A stretch of DNA of 64,000 nt from Pseudomonas sp. IB20 (GCF_009707325.1 NZ_CP046103.1:2460012-2524011), one strand, 5' to 3'; positions 44,101 to 52,108 are shown, counted from the stretch's first letter. Numbers and translations: made by a program. The notes: generated from the sequence alone by a model not told the origin.

Positions 44101-44277
44101 GATGACTTTAGGGTTGGCGCCCGGGAAGTTGGCACGTACCACGACCGTTGGCGGCACCACTTCCGGGTATTCGCTGATCGGCAGTTGGAACAGCGAGATT
44201 GCACCCGCGATCAGGATCAACAGCGACAGCACCGCTGCGAAGATCGGCCGCGAAATGAAGAACTTGGAAAAATTCAT
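41098..44277 (-). CDS. mexF: MexF: RND efflux transporter
   Basis: A 1059-residue inner-membrane RND pump with 12 membrane segments and two large periplasmic loops. It extrudes drugs such as chloramphenicol, trimethoprim and fluoroquinolones in exchange for protons. Characteristic stretches are MNFSKFFISRPIFAAVLSLL, QLPISEYPEVVPPTVVVRAN, the TM4 proton-relay region GLVLAIGIVVDDAIVVVENV with two Asp, and VLAAQYESWSLPLAVILIVP. Near full-length agreement with remembered MexF of P. aeruginosa supports the name. It lies 15 bp after mexE and is coupled to oprN. Confidence 0.95.
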   Translation of the reverse strand: MNFSKFFISRPIFAAVLSLLILIAGAISLFQLPISEYPEVVPPTVVVRANFPGANPKVIGETVAAPLEQAITGVENMLYMSSQSTADGKLTLTITFALGTDLDNAQVQVQNRVTRTQPKLPEEVTRIGITVDKASPDLTMVVHITSPDQRYNMLYLSNYAILNIKDELARLGGVGDVQLFGMGDYSLRVWLDPNKTASRNLTATDVVTAIREQNRQVAAGALGAQPAPSDTSFQLSVNTQGRLVTEEEFENIVVRAGANGEITRLKDIARVELGSSQYALRSLIDNQPAVAIPIFQRPGSNAIDISNEVRAKMAELKQSFPQGMDYRIAYDPTVFVRGSIEAVVHTLFEALILVVLVVILFLQTWRASIIPLVAVPVSLIGTFAVMHLFGFSLNALSLFGLVLAIGIVVDDAIVVVENVERNIELGLEPFPATEKAMSEVTGPIIATALVLCAVFIPAAFISGLTGQFYKQFALTIAISTVISAFNSLTLSPALAAVLLKGHNAPKDGFSRFLDKMLGGWLFKPFNRFFDKASHGYVGTVRRVIRGSGIALFLYAGLMVLTWLGFAHTPTGFVPAQDKQYLVAFAQLPDAASLDRTEDVIKRMSDIAMKQPGVESAIAFPGLSINGFTNSPNNGIVFVTLKPFDERKDPSLSAGAIAGALNGKYSSIEEAYMAIFPPPPVQGLGTIGGFRLQVEDRGNLGYDELYKEVQNIITKSRGVPELFGLFTSYTVNVPQVDAAIDREKAKTHGVAVSDIFDTLQIYLGSLYANDFNRFGRTYQVNVQAEQQFRQDEDQIGQLKVRNNKGEMIPLATFIKVSDTSGPDRVMHYNGFITAEINGNAAPGYSSGQAQAAIEKLLKEELPNGMTYEWTDLTYQQILSGNTALFVFPLCVLLAFLVLAAQYESWSLPLAVILIVPMTLLSAITGVIISGGDNNIFTQIGLIVLVGLACKNAILIVEFAKDKQQEGLDPLAAVLEACRLRLRPILMTSFAFIMGVVPLVLSSGAGAEMRHAMGVAVFSGMIGVTFFGLLLTPVFYVLIRRYVERGEARKAAKALKLETQQ

Positions 44278-44292
44278 CTTGAATTGTATCCC

Positions 44293-45534
44293 TTAACCGC
44301 GTGGAGTCGCGACGCTGGCAACTTTTGGCGCGGCTTTATCCGGCGCCACTTGCTCTAGGTTGCTGGCTTCAAGCGCTTGTCGTTGTTGTGCCAAGGCGGC
44401 GAGGGTTTCCTTGCTGGCCATCGGGATGGTTTCCGGTGTAACCGGCGACCCCGGACGAATGCGCTGCAGGCCCTTCACGACGATGGTGTCGTCCTTGTTC
44501 AAACCGCTGCGCACGATGCGCAAGCCTTCGATCTTCGGCCCCAGTTCCACCGAGCGGTACGCCGGCTTGTCGCCGTCCATCACCAGCACGAACTTCTTGC
44601 CAAGGTCAGTGCCGACGGCTTCGTCGTTGATCAGCACGGCGGAGTAGGTGCCGCTGCCGACCAGCTTCAAGCGCGCATACAGGCCTGGGGTGTATTCGCC
44701 TTTGCTGTTATCGAACACGGCGCGACCACGGATGGTGCCGGTGGCCGGGTTGACCTGGTTGTCGATGAAGTTCATCTGGCCCAAGTGCGGGTTGCCGGTT
44801 TCATTCGACAGGCCCAGGTACACGGGCGTGGTCGCGCCACGGCGGCCTTCGCGCGCCAGTTGGGTGTACTTGAGGTACACGCGCTCGTCGGCGTCGAAGT
44901 AGGCGTAGACCTTGTCGGTGGAGACCACGCTGGTCAGCGCGGTGACGTCGGCGGTGACCAAGTTGCCGGCGGTGATTTCGGCACGGCTGACGCGGCCACT
45001 GATCGGCGAGGTCACGCGGGTAAAGCTCAGGTTCAACTTGGCCAGGTCCAACTGCGCCTGAATCCCGGCGACAGCGGCGCGAGCTTCCTGGGCGGCGGTG
45101 GTGCGCGAGTCGGCCAGTTCGGCGGAAATCGCATTGCTCTGACGCAGGCGGTCGCCCCGTTGCGCTTCGTTATCGCTACGGGTGGCGGCGGCTTTGGTTT
45201 GGGCAAGCTGGGCTTCGAGGCGGCGCACTTCAGCCTGGAACGGACGCGGGTCGATCTGGAACAACACATCGCCTTTCTTGACCAAGGCGCCTTCGGTGAA
45301 GGCCACCTGGTCGATCTGGCCGGACACGCGCGGACGAATCTGCACGGTCTCCGGCGCTTCCAGGCGACCGGTGAATTCATCCCACTCGTTGACCGGTTGT
45401 TCGAGCACCTTGGCCACACTGATCTTCGCAGGGGGCATGGCGGCCGCTTGTTCCGGGCTCTTGCCGCACGCGCTCATCACCACTACGGCCAAGATCGCCA
45501 AGGGGAAGCGCAAATGTTTGAGTGACTGTTCCAT
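44293..45534 (-). CDS. mexE: MexE: membrane-fusion protein of the MexEF-OprN pump
   Basis: A 413-residue periplasmic adaptor lipoprotein. The lipobox is VVVMSACGKS. Domains in order are a beta-barrel/lipoyl start (RLEAPETVQIRPRVSGQIDQ), a coiled-coil hairpin (EVRRLEAQLAQTKAAATRSD), the second lipoyl half (ITAGNLVTADVTALTSVVST) and the membrane-proximal end. ATG 45534 (MEQSLKHLRF) is chosen because the signal starts there; a longer frame to 45573 lacks support. The promoter region carries a nod-box palindrome at 45619-45635, as expected for MexT control. Confidence 0.93.
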   Translation of the reverse strand: MEQSLKHLRFPLAILAVVVMSACGKSPEQAAAMPPAKISVAKVLEQPVNEWDEFTGRLEAPETVQIRPRVSGQIDQVAFTEGALVKKGDVLFQIDPRPFQAEVRRLEAQLAQTKAAATRSDNEAQRGDRLRQSNAISAELADSRTTAAQEARAAVAGIQAQLDLAKLNLSFTRVTSPISGRVSRAEITAGNLVTADVTALTSVVSTDKVYAYFDADERVYLKYTQLAREGRRGATTPVYLGLSNETGNPHLGQMNFIDNQVNPATGTIRGRAVFDNSKGEYTPGLYARLKLVGSGTYSAVLINDEAVGTDLGKKFVLVMDGDKPAYRSVELGPKIEGLRIVRSGLNKDDTIVVKGLQRIRPGSPVTPETIPMASKETLAALAQQRQALEASNLEQVAPDKAAPKVASVATPRG

Positions 45535-45618
45535 GAGGTGCATCCGCCGATGTATTTGAGATGGGCGGATCATGCGCGGCGGGGTGCTATGTCACGAATC
45601 GAATGAAACAAAGGTAAC

Positions 45619-45635
45619 TATCATTCGGAATGATA
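45619..45635. promoter_or_regulatory. Nod-box palindrome upstream of mexE (candidate MexT site)
   Basis: TATCATTCGGAATGATA is a perfect 8+1+8 palindrome and contains ATC-N9-GAT, the nod-box form bound by MexT-type LysR proteins. On the minus strand it also partly fits the MexT consensus (ATCA-N5-GTCGAT-N4-ACYAT) with ATCA-TTCCG-AATGAT-AGTT-ACC. It is 85 bp upstream of mexE. Confidence 0.65.
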
Positions 45636-45996
45636 TAAGCGTGGGATTAGCCCTCTAGAATGCGGGTTTCGTTAGGGTGCTATCAATGGGAGTGATGACA
45701 AAAGACTGTTGCGCAGGGTGCAAGAAGCTAGCCTTGATCTTGGGTAGGCGCTTTTAGTGCACAGAGAACGACGGGGCGTGGTGGGTAAACGCTCCGTTAA
45801 TTCGCTTAGGCCGTCCTGTCACGCGACAGAGTTTTCGTGAGTGCTTCACTGCGCGTGCTGGCAGGGTATTGGTCAAGGGCATCAATCAGTAGCAGGTCTG
45901 GCCTGAATTCATATTGTGCTGATTAGTGCGTTGGTGCGGTGATGACAGTCTCCTAGACTGGGCCTCGTCAATTTACTCACCTCAGGAACTCGCACC

Positions 45997-46731
45997 ATGA
46001 CCCTCGCTATTGCCACTCATCCCGTCCGCTCATTACCTGCCATGCTCAAGTCCACACTGGTGGGCCTCGGCATGATGATGGGGTTCGGCCACTACGCGGT
46101 CGCCGCCGACACCGCCGCGAATCAGCAGCCCACCATTCGCGCCATGTTGGGTGCCAAACCCACAGAACGCCTGGACCCGAAAACCACCGCCCTGCTGGTA
46201 ATCGACTTCCAGAATGAATACTTCACCGGCCGCATGCCGATCCCGGACGGCATGAAGGCTCTGGAAAACACCCAGCGCCTGATCAAATTCGCTGACAAAG
46301 AAAAAATCCAGGTCATTCACGTGCAGCACATCGCCCCGGATGGCGCGGCGGTATTCGCCAAGAACGGCAAGACCGTTGATTTTCACCCGCTGATGAAGCC
46401 GCGTGCGCAAGACACGCTCGTGCAGAAGACCACCGTCAGCGTATTCGCCAGCACTGACCTGGATGCGCAATTAAAGAAGGCCGGCGTCAAGACTCTGATT
46501 ATCAGTGGCCTGATGACCCACGCCTGTGTCGCCGGCGCCGCCCGGGACGCCGCGCCGTTGGGTTATGACGTTGTGGTAGCATCCGATGCCAGTGCCACCC
46601 GGGCGATTACACGCGCCGATGGCCATTCGGTAACCAAGGATGAGTTGCACAACTCGGCGCTGGCGGAAATTGAAGACACTTTCGGCTCGGTGCTGACCAC
46701 CTCGCAAATTATCGCGTTGCCGGTTAACTGA
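45997..46731 (+). CDS. Secreted isochorismatase-family cysteine hydrolase
   Basis: A 244-residue protein of the isochorismatase-like family with an N-terminal export signal (MLKSTLVGLGMMMGFGHYAV, cleavage near AA). The catalytic Asp is in TALLVIDFQNEYF, and the nucleophile Cys is in LIISGLMTHACVAGAARDAA. The family covers isochorismatases, nicotinamidases and other amide hydrolases, so the substrate is open. Export to the periplasm is uncommon for the family. It is followed 31 bp later by a LysR gene on the same strand, and the pair lies between mexE and mexT. Confidence 0.87.
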   Translation: MTLAIATHPVRSLPAMLKSTLVGLGMMMGFGHYAVAADTAANQQPTIRAMLGAKPTERLDPKTTALLVIDFQNEYFTGRMPIPDGMKALENTQRLIKFADKEKIQVIHVQHIAPDGAAVFAKNGKTVDFHPLMKPRAQDTLVQKTTVSVFASTDLDAQLKKAGVKTLIISGLMTHACVAGAARDAAPLGYDVVVASDASATRAITRADGHSVTKDELHNSALAEIEDTFGSVLTTSQIIALPVN

Positions 46732-46762
46732 TTCCCCAAAACCCGCAGGGACCGCCTGTTGC

Positions 46763-47755
46763 ATGAACCAGTTATCCGCCATGCGCGCCTTTCGGTGCAT
46801 CGTTGACGCCAAAGGCTTTTCTGCCGCAGCAGAGCGCCTGGACACCACGCACTCGACGATTTCCCGGCAGTTGCAGCAGTTGGAGATTGAGCTGGGCGCC
46901 CAGCTGATCAACCGCAACACGCGGCGCTTCAGTCTGACGGCGGCCGGGGAGCAGTACTACGCTGCGTGCGTGGATATCCTCGACCGTCTCGACGCCGCAT
47001 CCCAAGCCATCGCCCATGGGCACCAACGCCCTGAAGGCGTGCTGAGAGTCAGTGTGCCGCTGGTGGTGGGGACCTTGGATCTGCCGCACTGGCTGCCGGG
47101 TTTTCAGCGGCGCTATCCCGATATTGAGCTGCAACTGTGTTGCGATGATCAATTCGTCGATTTGGTTGCCGACGGGTTTGATGTCGCGATACGCATCTCC
47201 AGCGCCTTGGCGGACACCTCGCTGATTGCACGCACGTTGACGGTTTCCAGTCAGGTTCTGGTGGCTTCGCCGGGTTACATCGGCCGCCATGGTTTACCGC
47301 GTTCGGCCCAGGAGCTCGACAAGCATCACTTGCTGAGCTTCGTGGGGGCGTCGTCGGATTGGCAGCTGAGCGCGGCACGCGGCGCTGTAGTCAACGTCAC
47401 GCCGTCGGGGCGGTTCAGTACCAACACTATCAGCGCGCTGCACGCGGCCACGTTGGCGGGGGCGGGCATTGCGTGCTTCACCCAGGCCACCGTGCACAAT
47501 GATTTGGCGCTAGGCCAGCTTGTGCGCATTCTGCCCAATTACTCATTGGGCGAGCGGCACTACTACGCCCTTTATCCACAAGCCCTGCAGGACGGCTCGC
47601 TGGTGCGGTTGCTGCCGGCTTACAAACTGCGCGAACGGCGTATTTTCGCGGTGTACCCGTCGCGGCGGTTTCTGGATGCCAAGGTACGCACCTGGGTGGA
47701 GTGGTTACGCGAGCAACTGCCGGTGCTGTTGGGCGATTACGCCGAGGATTTTTAG
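46763..47755 (+). CDS. LysR-family regulator with duplicated C-terminal segment
   Basis: A 330-residue LysR protein, about 30 residues longer than usual. The HTH is MNQLSAMRAFRCIVDAKGFS, RLDTTHSTISRQLQQLEIEL. The extra length comes from an imperfect internal repeat near the C-terminus: LVRILPNYSLGERHYYALYP is followed by LVRLLPAYKLRERRIFAVYP. It is probably co-transcribed with the isochorismatase-like gene upstream, its likely partner or target. The 3' end overlaps the mexT 3' end by 4 bp (convergent). Confidence 0.88.
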   Translation: MNQLSAMRAFRCIVDAKGFSAAAERLDTTHSTISRQLQQLEIELGAQLINRNTRRFSLTAAGEQYYAACVDILDRLDAASQAIAHGHQRPEGVLRVSVPLVVGTLDLPHWLPGFQRRYPDIELQLCCDDQFVDLVADGFDVAIRISSALADTSLIARTLTVSSQVLVASPGYIGRHGLPRSAQELDKHHLLSFVGASSDWQLSAARGAVVNVTPSGRFSTNTISALHAATLAGAGIACFTQATVHNDLALGQLVRILPNYSLGERHYYALYPQALQDGSLVRLLPAYKLRERRIFAVYPSRRFLDAKVRTWVEWLREQLPVLLGDYAEDF

Positions 47756-48666
47756 AGGCTGTCGGGGTCGCCAAAAAACATCTGAATCCGCGACCGCAGC
47801 CAGCGTTCGCCTGGGTCATTATCCTGCGACCCACGCCAGGCCATATGCAGTTCGAACGTACGCACTGGCAATGGCGGGTCCTCTGCGCGCAAACCGCCTG
47901 CTGAGGTCAGCGCCTCGGCCGCATAGTCCGGCACGGTCGCCAGAATATCGGTGCCGGCGAGCAAGGTGCCCAACCCGTTGAACTGCGGCACGGCGAGGAC
48001 CACGTGCCGTTTGCGATCGAGCTTTTCCAGCTCTTCATCGATAAACCCGCTCAGGTCGCCGGAGAACGACACCAGCGCGTGGGGGCGGGCGCAGAAGTCG
48101 TCCAGGCTCAGCGAGCCGGGCACGCTGTCGGCGCGCAGCAGTTTCGGCAAGCTGCGGCGCAGTACTTTGCGTTTAGCGTTGGCTGGTAGGTCGGCGGTGT
48201 AGCTGACGCCGATGGAAATCTCGCCAGAAGCCAAGAGGCCCGGCATCAGGATGTAGTTAACGCGGCGTACCACCAGCACGATGCCGGGGGCTTCGGCGCG
48301 CAGGCGCTTGAGCAACTGGGGGAGCAGGGCGAATTCAACGTCGTCGGACAAACCGATACGGAACACGGCCGTACTGGTGGCCGGGTCGAATTCGGCGGCG
48401 CGGCTCACGGCGGTGGAAATCGAGTCCAGCGCGGGAGAGAGCAGGGCGAAGATTTCCACGGCGCGGGCCGAGGGTTCCATGCTGCGCCCGGTACGTACAA
48501 ACAGCGGGTCATCGAACAGACCACGCAGGCGCGACAAGGCCGCGCTGATGGCCGGCTGACCGAGAAACAGTTTCTCGGCGGCACGGGTCACGCTGCGCTC
48601 ATGCATCAAGGTTTCGAATACGATCAAGAGGTTAAGGTCGACACGACGCAGGTCGTTACGGTTCAT
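47752..48666 (-). CDS. mexT: MexT: LysR activator of mexEF-oprN
   Basis: A 304-residue LysR regulator nearly identical over long stretches to remembered MexT of P. aeruginosa: MNRNDLRRVDLNLLIVFETL, MHERSVTRAAEKLFLGQPAI, FRIGLSDDVEFALLPQLLKR and FNGLGTLLAGTDILATVPDY. MexT activates mexEF-oprN and mexS under electrophile, nitrosative or redox stress. The frame is intact and the length matches active MexT. AGGACA precedes ATG 48666. It is separated from mexE by two plus-strand genes, and divergent from mexS. Confidence 0.95.
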   Translation of the reverse strand: MNRNDLRRVDLNLLIVFETLMHERSVTRAAEKLFLGQPAISAALSRLRGLFDDPLFVRTGRSMEPSARAVEIFALLSPALDSISTAVSRAAEFDPATSTAVFRIGLSDDVEFALLPQLLKRLRAEAPGIVLVVRRVNYILMPGLLASGEISIGVSYTADLPANAKRKVLRRSLPKLLRADSVPGSLSLDDFCARPHALVSFSGDLSGFIDEELEKLDRKRHVVLAVPQFNGLGTLLAGTDILATVPDYAAEALTSAGGLRAEDPPLPVRTFELHMAWRGSQDNDPGERWLRSRIQMFFGDPDSL

Positions 48667-48934
48667 CTTGTGTCCTGGAAGAGTCAGCTTACTTGACGAG
48701 AGCGGCCACCTACAGAGCCCTTGGGTTCCATGTAGACGCATGACCGGCATGAATCTTACGGGGAAAGGCTGGTACTCTGCACAAGATAATTGAGTTTTCC
48801 TACGATAGCTGAGCTCAATACCTCAGTTGCGGAATCAATGACAAGCATGTCGACTATTAACGGCGACCGGTGGCCTTACCTGGAAAGCCCAGATAGAGTT
48901 CATGGCATTAGAGGTTACTTTGACGAGGTTTGCG

Positions 48935-49957
48935 ATGTCCCGCACGATTCGTTTTCACAAGTTTGGTCCGGCCGAGGTGCTCAAGTGCGAAGAGCATGTA
49001 GCCGCGCAGCCCGCACCGGGCGAAGTGCAGGTGCGTGTCGAGGCGATTGGCATCAGCTGGTATGACATTCTATGGCGCCAGAACCTGGCGTCTTCCCATG
49101 CACGTCTGCCGTCCGGCCTTGGCCACGAGATGGCCGGGGTGGTTGTAGCCCTCGGCGACGGCGTGGATGACTTGGCAGTGGGCGATAAAGTGGCCAGTTT
49201 TCCGGCCGAGAGCCCCAATGATTATCCGGTGTATGGCGAACAGATCGTCCTGCCCCGTTCAGCCTTGACCCGCTATCCGGACGTCTTGAGCCCGATTGAA
49301 GCCAGCGTGCACTACACGCCGCTGCTGATTGCCTACTTTGCCTACGTGGACTTGGCGCGGGTCAAACCCGGCCAATTCGCCTTGGTCACCGACGCGAGTC
49401 ACTGCTCTGGCCCCTCGTTCGTGCAACTGGGCAAAGCCCTGGGCGTGCGGGTGATTGCCGCGACCAAAGACAGTGCCGAGCGTGAGTACCTGCTGTCCCT
49501 GGGCGCGGAAAAGGTGATCGTCACTGAAGAACAGGATTTGCTTATGCAGATCAACAAGTTCACCGATAATCGCGGCGTAGACGTGGTGTTCGATGGCTTG
49601 GGCGGCCCGCAAATGTCGCTGCTCGGTGATGTACTGGCACCGCGTGGCAGCCTGGTGCTTTATGGCCTGCAAGGTGGCAACCAGACGCCATTCCCGGCCT
49701 GCGCCGCCTTCCAGAAGAACATTCAGTTCTTTGTGCACTGCATCGGCAACTTCACCGGCAAGCCGGAGCTTGGCATCATTCAAGACCAGGTTGCGTTGCA
49801 GCGTGCCTTGCGTGATATCAACCAACTGACGGCTGATCGCGTGCTGGTGCCGCTTAAAACCACGGTGTTTGCGTTCAACCAGTTCGTGGAAGCGCACCGT
49901 TATATGGACGAATGCCCGTGCCGCGAGCGAGTTGCATTGCAGGTTGAAGCTGTTTGA
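48935..49957 (+). CDS. mexS: MexS: zinc-independent medium-chain oxidoreductase (quinone oxidoreductase type)
   Basis: A 340-residue medium-chain dehydrogenase/reductase of the quinone-oxidoreductase branch, the counterpart of P. aeruginosa MexS. Motifs are MSRTIRFHKFGPAEVLKCEE, GISWYDILWRQNLASSHARL, LGHEMAGVVVALGDGVDDLA, the nucleotide-binding segment LVTDASHCSGPSFVQLGKAL, and GVDVVFDGLGGPQMSLLGDV. It is thought to detoxify endogenous electrophiles so that MexT stays uninduced; loss raises MexEF-OprN. GAGG precedes ATG 48935. It is divergent from mexT and normally activated by it. Confidence 0.93.
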   Translation: MSRTIRFHKFGPAEVLKCEEHVAAQPAPGEVQVRVEAIGISWYDILWRQNLASSHARLPSGLGHEMAGVVVALGDGVDDLAVGDKVASFPAESPNDYPVYGEQIVLPRSALTRYPDVLSPIEASVHYTPLLIAYFAYVDLARVKPGQFALVTDASHCSGPSFVQLGKALGVRVIAATKDSAEREYLLSLGAEKVIVTEEQDLLMQINKFTDNRGVDVVFDGLGGPQMSLLGDVLAPRGSLVLYGLQGGNQTPFPACAAFQKNIQFFVHCIGNFTGKPELGIIQDQVALQRALRDINQLTADRVLVPLKTTVFAFNQFVEAHRYMDECPCRERVALQVEAV

Positions 49958-50094
49958 GGTGTAGGAATATTCGCAAAGGAGTATTCCAAACCCCGTGTGT
50001 ATGGGGCAAATGCGCCATTTGACAGGGCTTAACTCGCACGCTGTTTGAAGCGTGCCAATGCCGTTTGGTCCTGTAAACGATACCTTTCCCCCTG

Positions 50095-50121
50095 ACGCCG
50101 CCCTGAAATTCAGCGCGGCGT
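50095..50121 (+). terminator. Possible terminator hairpin downstream of mexS
   Basis: ACGCCGC / GCGGCGT pair around CCTGAAATTCAGC, followed by TTGTTGTGT. The stem is good but the T run is imperfect. It lies 137 bp after mexS. Confidence 0.5.
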
Positions 50122-50250
50122 TGTTGTGTCTGCGTTATCGGTGTATCGCTTGATTATTATCTGAACTGGTTTTCTGCCAAGTTCTGTATCTGTTAATCAT
50201 AATTTCAGTCCTGATAATTGAGTCTTCACTTTCAACTCAAGGACTGAGTA

Positions 50251-50418
50251 ATGATTGATTTGCTGATACAGCTGCAGGCACTTCCTCTAACTAATAGTTC
50301 AGTGCCTGCGCGTGCACGCGCAGGCGGGTACTTTCAAGGCGGATTTCAAGCGGTACACAAACGAGGATTAAAGTTTGGCGAGTTATATTTGTCGGATGAG
50401 TCTTTTAATACAGGGTGA
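50251..50418 (+). CDS. Candidate 55-aa small protein upstream of the 477-aa gene
   Basis: A 55-codon frame (MIDLLIQLQALPLTNSSVPA, RARAGGYFQGGFQAVHKRGL, KFGELYLSDESFNTG). It has a well-placed AAGGACTGAG ribosome site and an upstream AT-rich promoter-like stretch (CTGTTAATCATAAT). A hairpin TTGAGT / ACTCAA abuts the ribosome site. It precedes, on the same strand, the unrecognised 477-aa protein and its coupled MocR regulator. I do not recognise the peptide. It could be a small protein, a leader or chance. The rest of the 49958-50674 gap holds no other supported gene. Confidence 0.35.
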   Translation: MIDLLIQLQALPLTNSSVPARARAGGYFQGGFQAVHKRGLKFGELYLSDESFNTG

Positions 50419-50615
50419 AGGTGGCGTAGGAGGCTGTCGGAAGATTCCTAGGATCTCTGCCGTAAACGGCCTAGATGCTTGACGATAAGGCCATCGGGAG
50501 CAATGGATGCCCCATGGGGAGTCGAGTAACCAGCCTATGTCGATTTGTTGCGGGGTGCTAGTGTTTATACATCGCGAGCATTCGCCGCGGGCGACATTCT
50601 CACAGACGCAATAAG

Positions 50616-50644
50616 TCGAACAACTACGTTCTGTCGTTATTCGA
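50616..50644. promoter_or_regulatory. Inverted repeat upstream of the 477-aa gene
   Basis: TCGAACAAC-N11-GTTATTCGA, 9-bp arms with one mismatch, ends 30 bp before the start at 50675. Its position fits an operator, possibly of the coupled MocR regulator. Confidence 0.45.
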
Positions 50645-50674
50645 AACTGATATTTCAACTCAGGTAGTACAGCT

Positions 50675-52108
50675 ATGAGCGCTATTCACGACCAGGCTAT
50701 GAATTATGTTTATCAACAAGTTCAGCAGCGTTTGATTGGGTACTTTACCCGCGCAGAACGCACAGCACTTCAATTATTGATCCAGCGTATTGTCGTGGCC
50801 GCAGGGGGCATGGAGCAGATAGGGGATTATAAGGTGTTGGTAGCCCATGGCGGCGGGGAGGTCAGCAGCTACACCCTGGCCATGCTGCGCGCCGCACAAT
50901 TGAGTATTGCCGGGCGCGCGCCGAGGACGTTCCAGCTGCGGGTTGCCACGTTGCGCCACACCGGCATGACCCAAGACACCCTCGATACGATCCATCGCGG
51001 TTACAGCCGTTTGTTTTTCCACGATGACGAACGGGTTGAGCTGCTGATGGTGGAAAACCAACAGGTGCTGCCCTTTAACTACCAGCGCCCGTTGTCCAGC
51101 GTCGGCTGTGAAACCAGCCAGCGCAATAGGTTGATGATAGGGCATCTGACCTCCGGCGATATCTGCGCAACACTGTGCAATGACACCTACTTGGCCCTGG
51201 GGGATTTCTATCAGCGTGTCACCGCGTGGAACGGCGGGGTGCATGCCGTGGCCAGCGGCGATTCCGCGCGCAAACAGAGCCAACTCCTCGCCTGGCTGAA
51301 AAAGACCGCCCAGGCCGCAGGCGCTACGCTGCCGACCGACAAGCCGGCATCGCTCAACGGGCTGTTCGCGCGGATGGACGAATGGAGCGAAGGCTTCTAC
51401 CGTGACCTGTTCGGCGAGCACTGTGTGCCCAAGGCTAACGCCAGCCCGGGTGGGCATCGCAACCTGGCCTCCATCGGCATTGCCGACCTGCTTGAGGGCG
51501 TTGACCGCACGTGCGCGCCTTTGCTTACCGAGTTCATGGCCTATAACCCGGACCCGCTGGGCTTTCATTTCAGCCACCCTACGGTTGCCAACCCGTTGCT
51601 GATGGCGCACCTGCGCGGCCTGCAAGCGGAATGCCTGCGGGAGCTGGATTACGAAGAGGGTGTCGAAGGGTTCTTTCTACAGGCCGCGCAGTACCTGCGT
51701 GATCTTCAGATTCCCGATACGCTGATAACCCAAGCCATGAGCCGCGAAGGACGCGTGCTGGCGACCCAATGTGCCGAACAGTTCTTCGGCTTGGAAGAGG
51801 GCCAACTGATCTGTCTGTTGTTTTCGCCCTTCATCCATCATGGCGAACGGCTGGAAGGCTATTTGCGCCAGTGCCATCCGGGCATGCTGGTGGCCTTGCC
51901 TGAACTGCACAAGGTGTTGCAGGGCAAGCCTGTCGCCGAGATGTTGCAGCAGTGGCTCGCCGACACCAGCGGGGTACCGCTACCGTTGCTCCAGCACCTG
52001 TACCGCAAACGGCCGACGACGCTGGTTCCCGGCGCAACTGCACGCAGCCCACGTCATGAACGGCCTATGGCTGACGGCGAACTGGCCTTCCAGCTGTCCG
52101 GGCGATGA
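50675..52108 (+). CDS. Unrecognised 477-residue cytoplasmic protein, coupled to a MocR regulator
   Basis: A 477-residue protein with no signal peptide, membrane segment or domain that I recognise. Conserved-looking stretches are GYFTRAERTALQLLIQRIVV, YKVLVAHGGGEVSSYTLAML, GYSRLFFHDDERVELLMVEN and LVALPELHKVLQGKPVAEML. The GGGEVSS segment near residue 70 is glycine-rich, but no nucleotide-binding motif is obvious. The stop overlaps the MocR start (ATGA), so the two are made together. Codon use is ordinary for the genome, while the upstream 700 bp is AT-richer. CAGGTAG precedes the start. No function is proposed. Confidence 0.8.
   Translation: MSAIHDQAMNYVYQQVQQRLIGYFTRAERTALQLLIQRIVVAAGGMEQIGDYKVLVAHGGGEVSSYTLAMLRAAQLSIAGRAPRTFQLRVATLRHTGMTQDTLDTIHRGYSRLFFHDDERVELLMVENQQVLPFNYQRPLSSVGCETSQRNRLMIGHLTSGDICATLCNDTYLALGDFYQRVTAWNGGVHAVASGDSARKQSQLLAWLKKTAQAAGATLPTDKPASLNGLFARMDEWSEGFYRDLFGEHCVPKANASPGGHRNLASIGIADLLEGVDRTCAPLLTEFMAYNPDPLGFHFSHPTVANPLLMAHLRGLQAECLRELDYEEGVEGFFLQAAQYLRDLQIPDTLITQAMSREGRVLATQCAEQFFGLEEGQLICLLFSPFIHHGERLEGYLRQCHPGMLVALPELHKVLQGKPVAEMLQQWLADTSGVPLPLLQHLYRKRPTTLVPGATARSPRHERPMADGELAFQLSGR

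Noticed and set aside
50383..50658. 91-aa Cys-rich frame on the minus strand
   Set aside because: It starts with TTG and no ribosome site, lies opposite the promoter region and the 55-aa ORF, and has no recognisable family.
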